In this document: positions 60,147 to 64,000 of the stretch, in pieces
Layout: every line of letters starts with the position of its first letter
How positions within the stretch are numbered: position 1 is the stretch's first letter
Source: JACDAV01 sp964626755
GTDB taxonomy: Bacteria > Chloroflexota > Limnocylindria > Limnocylindrales > CSP1-4
NCBI GenBank assembly: GCA_964626755.1
Contig: CAZVGO010000038.1
Span: 60,565 to 124,564 of the forward strand
Length of the DNA stretch: 64,000 nucleotides
Direction of reading: 5' to 3'
The notes under the pieces: model-generated
Told to the model about the DNA's origin: nothing
Seen by the model: only the letters and a program-made list of their open reading frames with translations
The model's database searches: none
Position numbers and translations under genes: made by a program

Positions 60147-60779
60147 ATGCGACTGACCGAGTGGCGCGCCGGTGCCCCGAATCGCGAGGCGCTCTCGGGC
60201 CGCGTTCTCGACGTCGTCGTGCCGGTGCTCGAATCGCTCGGGGCAGAGGCCGACCCTCACTGCTGGGTGGCCTGGGGCGACGATCCGGGGATCAAGTACA
60301 TGATCCTCGCCCCGACGGTGGCGGGCCTGGTCACCTGCAACGTCCGCCTGGCCCTGCCGGGCGAAGGCCCGCGCGCGAGTGGCAGGGTCGTGCGGTGGCA
60401 CCGGGTGCAGCTCGGCGAGCTCGCCGTCGAGACCGCCGGAGGACACCGCCTCGTCTCCTTCCAGATCGAGACCCAGGTGCTCCGCGGGGCGGACGCCATG
60501 GCCGACCGGATCGCCGCGTTCGGCCTCGCGCTGTTCGCCGCAGTCGACGGGCGGCCCATCCCCGACCTGGGAGCTCGAAAGCGACGCAGGAAGGTCGGAA
60601 CGAAGGCGGCCAAGCGCTCCGGCGCGACCAAGCGGGCAGCCTCGGCCAGGCCGCGGGCCGGCGCCGCCCGGCCGCCCGCGCCCACGCCCGAAGCAGCCCC
60701 AGATTTCCCGGCATCGCCCGCATCCGCGCCGGCCGCTGAAGTCGCCGTGCCGGCGGGATCGGGCTCCGTCTCCGGGTGA
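60147..60779 (+). CDS. Hypothetical protein with basic Ala/Pro tail
   Basis: A 210-residue protein. The first 135 residues look like a compact alpha/beta domain (LDVVVPVLESLGAEADPHCW, GIKYMILAPTVAGLVTCNVRLALPGEG), and the rest is a Lys/Ala/Pro-rich disordered tail (RKRRRKVGTKAAKRSGATKR) that could bind nucleic acid. Unknown family. The stop overlaps the start of the HAD gene (GTGA), so translation is coupled; it heads a run of lipid/phosphate-metabolism genes. Confidence 0.6.
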   Translation: MRLTEWRAGAPNREALSGRVLDVVVPVLESLGAEADPHCWVAWGDDPGIKYMILAPTVAGLVTCNVRLALPGEGPRASGRVVRWHRVQLGELAVETAGGHRLVSFQIETQVLRGADAMADRIAAFGLALFAAVDGRPIPDLGARKRRRKVGTKAAKRSGATKRAASARPRAGAARPPAPTPEAAPDFPASPASAPAAEVAVPAGSGSVSG

Positions 60780-61468
60780 CGTCCGACCGCCCAGGCGGCG
60801 TCGAGGCGGTCGTGTTCGACCTCGACGGCGTGATCGTCGACTCCGAGATCTGGTGGGACGAGGTGCGGCGCGACTTCGCGGCGGCGCGTGGCAAGACCTG
60901 GACGGAGGAGGATCGAGTGGCGGTGATGGGCGCGAACTCGCGCCAGTGGTCGCGCACGATGCGCCACCGCCTCGGGATCGACGACGAGGACGGGCTCATC
61001 GAGCGGGCGATCGTCGATGGGGTCGTCGGCCGCTACCGCCGGGACGGTGCGCCGCGGATCGACGGCGCGGTCGAGGCCGTCCGCCGGATCGCCGGGCGCT
61101 GGCCGGTGGCCGTCGCCTCGTCCGCGCACCCCGAGGTGATCGAGGCGGCCCTCGGGGCGACCGGTCTGGACGGCGTCTTTGCGACCGTCGTCTCGTCCGA
61201 CGAGGTCGAGCACGGGAAGCCCGAACCGGACGTCTACCTCGAGGCGGCCCGCCGGCTCGGCATCCCACCGGCGGCGTGCCTGGTCGTCGAGGACTCGTAC
61301 AACGGGGTGCGCGCGGGCCGGGCGGCGGGGATGACCGTGGTCCTCGTCCCGAACGCGACGATTCCCCCGGCTCCGGGCACCCGGGAGCTCGCGCACGCAG
61401 TCGTCGATCGGCTCGGCGACCTGGATCCCGCGCGATTCCAGCCGGCGGCGTCGGGCGGCGATGGCTGA
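60776..61468 (+). CDS. HAD-superfamily hydrolase (subfamily IA)
   Basis: A 230-residue phosphatase with FDLDGVIVDSE (motif I, nucleophile Asp), VASSAHPEVI (motif II Ser), the Lys in VEHGKPEPDVYLEAARRLG (motif III) and LVVEDSYNGVRAGRAAGM (motif IV). Such enzymes remove phosphate from sugars or glycerol-phosphate-type substrates. GTG overlaps the previous stop; its own end overlaps the PlsC gene by eight bases. Confidence 0.88.
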   Translation: MTSDRPGGVEAVVFDLDGVIVDSEIWWDEVRRDFAAARGKTWTEEDRVAVMGANSRQWSRTMRHRLGIDDEDGLIERAIVDGVVGRYRRDGAPRIDGAVEAVRRIAGRWPVAVASSAHPEVIEAALGATGLDGVFATVVSSDEVEHGKPEPDVYLEAARRLGIPPAACLVVEDSYNGVRAGRAAGMTVVLVPNATIPPAPGTRELAHAVVDRLGDLDPARFQPAASGGDG

Positions 61469-62201
61469 GACGCCCGCGGCCTACCGTCACCCGCGGGCGG
61501 ACGCGAGGGTCCGATTCGGCCGCTACCTCCTGGTCAATGTCCTCACGAGGCTCGTCGTCGGCGTATACGTCCGGCTCCGCGTCGAGGGTCGGGAGCGCCT
61601 GCCGGCCGGTCCGGTCGTGTATTGCTTCAGTCATCTGAACTGGACGGATCCGTTCATGCTCGTGTCGTCGCTGCCGGTCCGGCCGCGGCTCTTCTTCTTC
61701 GGCCCGAAGGAGCGCGACATGCGGGTCGGCGGCCGGAACCGGATCATGGCCTGGGCTGGCACGACGGTCCCTTACATGCCGGGCAAGGACGATATGCTCG
61801 ACGCGACGCGCCGCGTCCGGTCGGTGCTGACGACCGGTGGCGCCCTGGCGATTGCGGGGGAGGGGAGGATCCACGCCGGCGAGTCGGAGCTCCTGCCGCT
61901 CGAGGAGGGCCCCGCATATTTCGCCCTCCGGTTCGGCGCACCGATCGTCCCGGTGGCGATCAACGGCACGAGCTGGCTGCGGTTCGGGCGGCGCGTCAGG
62001 GTCCGAATCGGCGATCCGATCCCCGCCACCGGCCGACCAACCCGCGAGGCGGTCGCGGCCCTCACCGCGAGCACGTGGACCGCACTTCACGCGCTTGTCG
62101 CGGGCTACCCGGACGTGGCGCCGCCGGGGCCCTTCGGGCGCTGGCTGACCGAGCGGTTCAACGACTGGCCGGAAGGGTCTCGGCCGCGGGTCGACGGCTG
62201 A
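61461..62201 (+). CDS. 1-acyl-sn-glycerol-3-phosphate acyltransferase family protein
   Basis: A 246-residue PlsC-type acyltransferase: FSHLNWTDP carries the catalytic HX4D, IAGEGRIHAGE matches the FPEGTRS-like block, and IVPVAINGTSWL the third motif. There is one N-terminal membrane segment (LLVNVLTRLVVGVYVRL). It transfers an acyl chain in phospholipid synthesis. It overlaps the HAD gene and is followed by two more probable members of the unit. Confidence 0.85.
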   Translation: MAETPAAYRHPRADARVRFGRYLLVNVLTRLVVGVYVRLRVEGRERLPAGPVVYCFSHLNWTDPFMLVSSLPVRPRLFFFGPKERDMRVGGRNRIMAWAGTTVPYMPGKDDMLDATRRVRSVLTTGGALAIAGEGRIHAGESELLPLEEGPAYFALRFGAPIVPVAINGTSWLRFGRRVRVRIGDPIPATGRPTREAVAALTASTWTALHALVAGYPDVAPPGPFGRWLTERFNDWPEGSRPRVDG

Positions 62202-62209
62202 GCGTCTCT

Positions 62210-62218
62210 GCCATACTT
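62210..62218 (+). promoter_or_regulatory. Extended -10 element before the gene at 62249
   Basis: TGC-CATACT, 31 bases before the GTG, the same form as at 7385 and 15675. Confidence 0.4.
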
Positions 62219-62248
62219 CCGCCGATTCGAGGCGACACGGGAGGAGCG

Positions 62249-62617
62249 GTGGAAACGACGACCGGGCTGTCCGGCAATCCAGAGGAGTACGCCACTCGGC
62301 TCGCCTCGCAGGGCGACGAGCAGATTGACGCCTGGGCCGCCGAGCTCATGCGCGACATCGCGATCCGCCGGGGCGTGCTGCAGGTGATCGCCGACTTCCG
62401 AAAGACGGCCGAGCTGGACGAGAGCCAATTCGAACGGGTGTTCGCATCCGGCGGCGGTCCGCCGGCGGTCATCGGGCGGGACGCGAAGGGCCGGCTCATG
62501 GTCCCGGCGATCACCCTCTATGCCCTGGTGGCGGGGATCCGGGCGCAGCGGCCCGACGGCCGCGCCCGCCTCATCGCGTATCTCGTCGCGAACTTCCACG
62601 AGCTCGTCTACGTCTGA
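62249..62617 (+). CDS. Hypothetical small helical protein
   Basis: A 122-residue soluble, mostly helical protein from a GTG with GGGAGGAGC just upstream. Sequence such as EQIDAWAAELMRDIAIRRGV and LMVPAITLYALVAGIRAQRP shows no known family. An extended -10 promoter lies just ahead, so it may be transcribed on its own as well as with the upstream run. Confidence 0.5.
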   Translation: METTTGLSGNPEEYATRLASQGDEQIDAWAAELMRDIAIRRGVLQVIADFRKTAELDESQFERVFASGGGPPAVIGRDAKGRLMVPAITLYALVAGIRAQRPDGRARLIAYLVANFHELVYV

Positions 62618-63479
62618 CGGCGCCCCGGCCGGCCGCCGCCTGGCCGGCCTCGTCCGGCTGACCCACCCGTTTCCGTCGCTCCTCGACGGGGCCGCGACCG
62701 CGGCCTTTGCCCTGCTTGCCGGCGCCGTGCCGGCGACCGCGGGACGGCTGGGGATCGCGATGGTCTCGCTCCAGGCTGCGATCGGGGCGCTGAACGACCT
62801 CGTCGACGCGCCCCGGGACGCGGGGCTGAAGCCAGGCAAGCCGATCCCCGCCGGGCTGGTGACCCCAGCGGCGGCGCGCGCGGTCGTCATCGGCGGCGCG
62901 GCGCTCGGGATCGGGCTGTCGCTGCCCTCGGGTCCCGCGACGACCGCCGTCGCCCTGGTCGTCCTCGTCGTCGGTGGCCTGTACGACCTGCGATTCAAGG
63001 GAACGGCCTGGTCGTGGCTCCCGTTCGCAGTCGGCATCCCACTCCTGCCCGTCTACGCGTGGCTGGGCGCGGCCGGCCGATTGCCCATCGCCTTCGCGAT
63101 CCTCGTCCCGGCGGCGGCCCTCGCGGGTGCCGCCCTGGCGATCGCAAATTCGCTCGCCGACGTCGAGCGCGACCGGGCCGCGGGGGCGACGTCGGTGGCG
63201 GACCGACTCGGGCGGAGGACGGCCTGGCAGCTCCACGCCGTCCTCCAGGCGGGGGTGCTGGCGCTGGCCATCGGGGGCCTCGGGTGGCTGGGCCCGGCGA
63301 GGCCGCCGACCCTCGTCATCGTGGGCCTCGCCCTCGGCGGGCTGCTGCTCGGAGCGGGGCTGGTACTAGTGGCCGGCCGGGGCGCCCGGCAACGAGAGCG
63401 CGGCTGGGAGCTCGAGGCACTGGGCGTGGGCCTGCTCGGGGTGTCCTGGGTGGCCGCGGTCGTGCTGTCCCGGGCCTGA
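62520..63479 (+). CDS. UbiA-family prenyltransferase
   Basis: An integral membrane prenyltransferase with about eight helices. The prenyl-diphosphate/Mg motif is ALNDLVDAPRDAG (NDxxDxxxD), and the second Asp-rich site is ANSLADVERDRAAG. The upstream gene's end is overlapped by 98 bases if ATG 62520 is used, because no ATG, GTG or TTG lies between it and the conserved part (AGRRLAGLVRLTHPFPS); only a CTG at 62640 could replace it. Start is therefore uncertain, family is clear. Substrate could be a quinone or phospholipid precursor. Confidence 0.8.
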   Translation: MPWWRGSGRSGPTAAPASSRISSRTSTSSSTSDGAPAGRRLAGLVRLTHPFPSLLDGAATAAFALLAGAVPATAGRLGIAMVSLQAAIGALNDLVDAPRDAGLKPGKPIPAGLVTPAAARAVVIGGAALGIGLSLPSGPATTAVALVVLVVGGLYDLRFKGTAWSWLPFAVGIPLLPVYAWLGAAGRLPIAFAILVPAAALAGAALAIANSLADVERDRAAGATSVADRLGRRTAWQLHAVLQAGVLALAIGGLGWLGPARPPTLVIVGLALGGLLLGAGLVLVAGRGARQRERGWELEALGVGLLGVSWVAAVVLSRA

Positions 63480-63613
63480 GTGCGTGCCCGTTGCGTGGAC
63501 GCCTGCACGCATCATCCCCCGGCCGCTTGAACGAAAGTACCGGGCCCGCGGGTAGTCCCTCTGGGTAAGGTGGAGGGGCTCTCGTTACCTCTCCCAAGGA
63601 GGCAAAAACCAGC

Positions 63614-64000
63614 GTGTCCAATCTAGCCCTCAGGTTCCGCGGTCTGCCGATCGCGGTCGTTGCACTCCTCCTCTCGGCGGGCCTCGCGTTCGCCGCAGGC
63701 GGTCTCTCCCTCCCCGACGCCGGTGGCAGCGGCGGCACGACCACGGACGGCACCAGCCAGACCGTCGACGGCGATGACGCCGAGGCGGCCCCGGCCGTCG
63801 AAAATGGTGACGAGGACGCGTGGGACAACCACGGCGACCTCGTCTCCGAAGCGGCCCAAATGGACACCCCCGTTGCCGCCGCAGGCACCGAGGGGTTCAA
63901 GAACCACGGCGCCTTCGTCAGCTGCGTCGCCAAGCTTGCCTACGGCAAGAAGGGCGTCGAGGCACCGACCGAATTCGTCCTGGCCGAGCTCACCCCCGAG
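63614..64000 (+). CDS. Secreted protein of unknown function, 5' part
   Basis: 129 codons are visible before the right edge. AAGGAGG lies ten bases before the GTG at 63614. A signal peptide (RGLPIAVVALLLSAGLAFAAGG) is followed by a Gly/Ser/Thr/Asp-rich linker and then FKNHGAFVSCVAKLAYGKKG, a repeated NHG-type motif found in small exported proteins of this group. Function unknown; the rest lies outside the window. Confidence 0.6.
   Translation, partial: MSNLALRFRGLPIAVVALLLSAGLAFAAGGLSLPDAGGSGGTTTDGTSQTVDGDDAEAAPAVENGDEDAWDNHGDLVSEAAQMDTPVAAAGTEGFKNHGAFVSCVAKLAYGKKGVEAPTEFVLAELTPE

Overview
This 64 kb stretch is very GC-rich bacterial chromosome (coding density above 90 percent, many GTG and a few TTG starts). 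It has no transposase, integrase, phage gene, CRISPR array or rRNA; the only RNA gene I can call is tRNA-Asn. The gene repertoire (paired RpoD-type sigma factors around dnaG, a long AceA2-like isocitrate lyase, F420-era luciferase-like oxidoreductase, SemiSWEET, CHRD, PspC/LiaF, Tat lipoproteins) and codon style suggest a soil or freshwater Chloroflexota of the Limnocylindria type, or less likely an actinobacterium. That assignment is inference, not something the sequence proves.

Layout. 1-6.6 kb: minus-strand genes for a winged-helix (YcaQ/AlkX-like) protein, a secreted C39-like peptidase, a Tat-exported VWA lipoprotein, a GYD protein and a heme-copper-oxidase-like membrane protein. 6.6-13.9 kb: methyltransferase, a zinc-ribbon/cyclase/ATPase/TPR signalling protein, an MFS transporter with a DinB protein, then a 158-bp MITE-like element in front of a second winged-helix gene. 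14.2-23 kb: aromatic amino acid decarboxylase-like enzyme, a lipoprotein, and a C4/C2 carbon block (malic enzyme, LysR regulator, a small Cys-rich peptide and isocitrate lyase). 23-34.5 kb: small genes, an ArsR regulator followed by a broken AHSA1 gene, an ACT-domain protein, MFS, GH38 alpha-mannosidase, a lipoprotein, a membrane spermidine-synthase-like protein and a luciferase-like monooxygenase.

34.5-40.3 kb is the macromolecular-synthesis locus: sigma factor, dnaG, sigma factor. The first sigma gene and dnaG each have a promoter followed at about +6 by the same perfect 23-bp palindrome. rpoD is followed by five interrupted palindromes lying between it and a convergent XRE regulator. 41-43 kb: sulfurtransferase, exported protein, tRNA-Asn. 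43.5-49.4 kb is a compact four-gene operon (disordered/coiled protein, glutamate-cysteine-ligase-like enzyme, two large membrane-anchored exported proteins) that I cannot match to a known system; it is convergent with a short SAVED-like open reading frame that looks like a relic of a CBASS effector.

50-64 kb: VOC, YdeI and DUF1761 genes, a sugar ABC importer without its ATPase plus a DUF624-like protein, a histidine phosphatase, msrA with a separate fragment of its 3' end, CHRD, PspC and LiaF-like envelope genes, YggT, and a run of HAD phosphatase, PlsC acyltransferase, a small protein and UbiA prenyltransferase, ending in a truncated secreted protein.

The most unusual material is non-coding: the shared palindrome at the sigma/dnaG promoters, the hairpin clusters in three convergent intergenic regions, and the MITE-like element that seems to have cost a gene its start codon.
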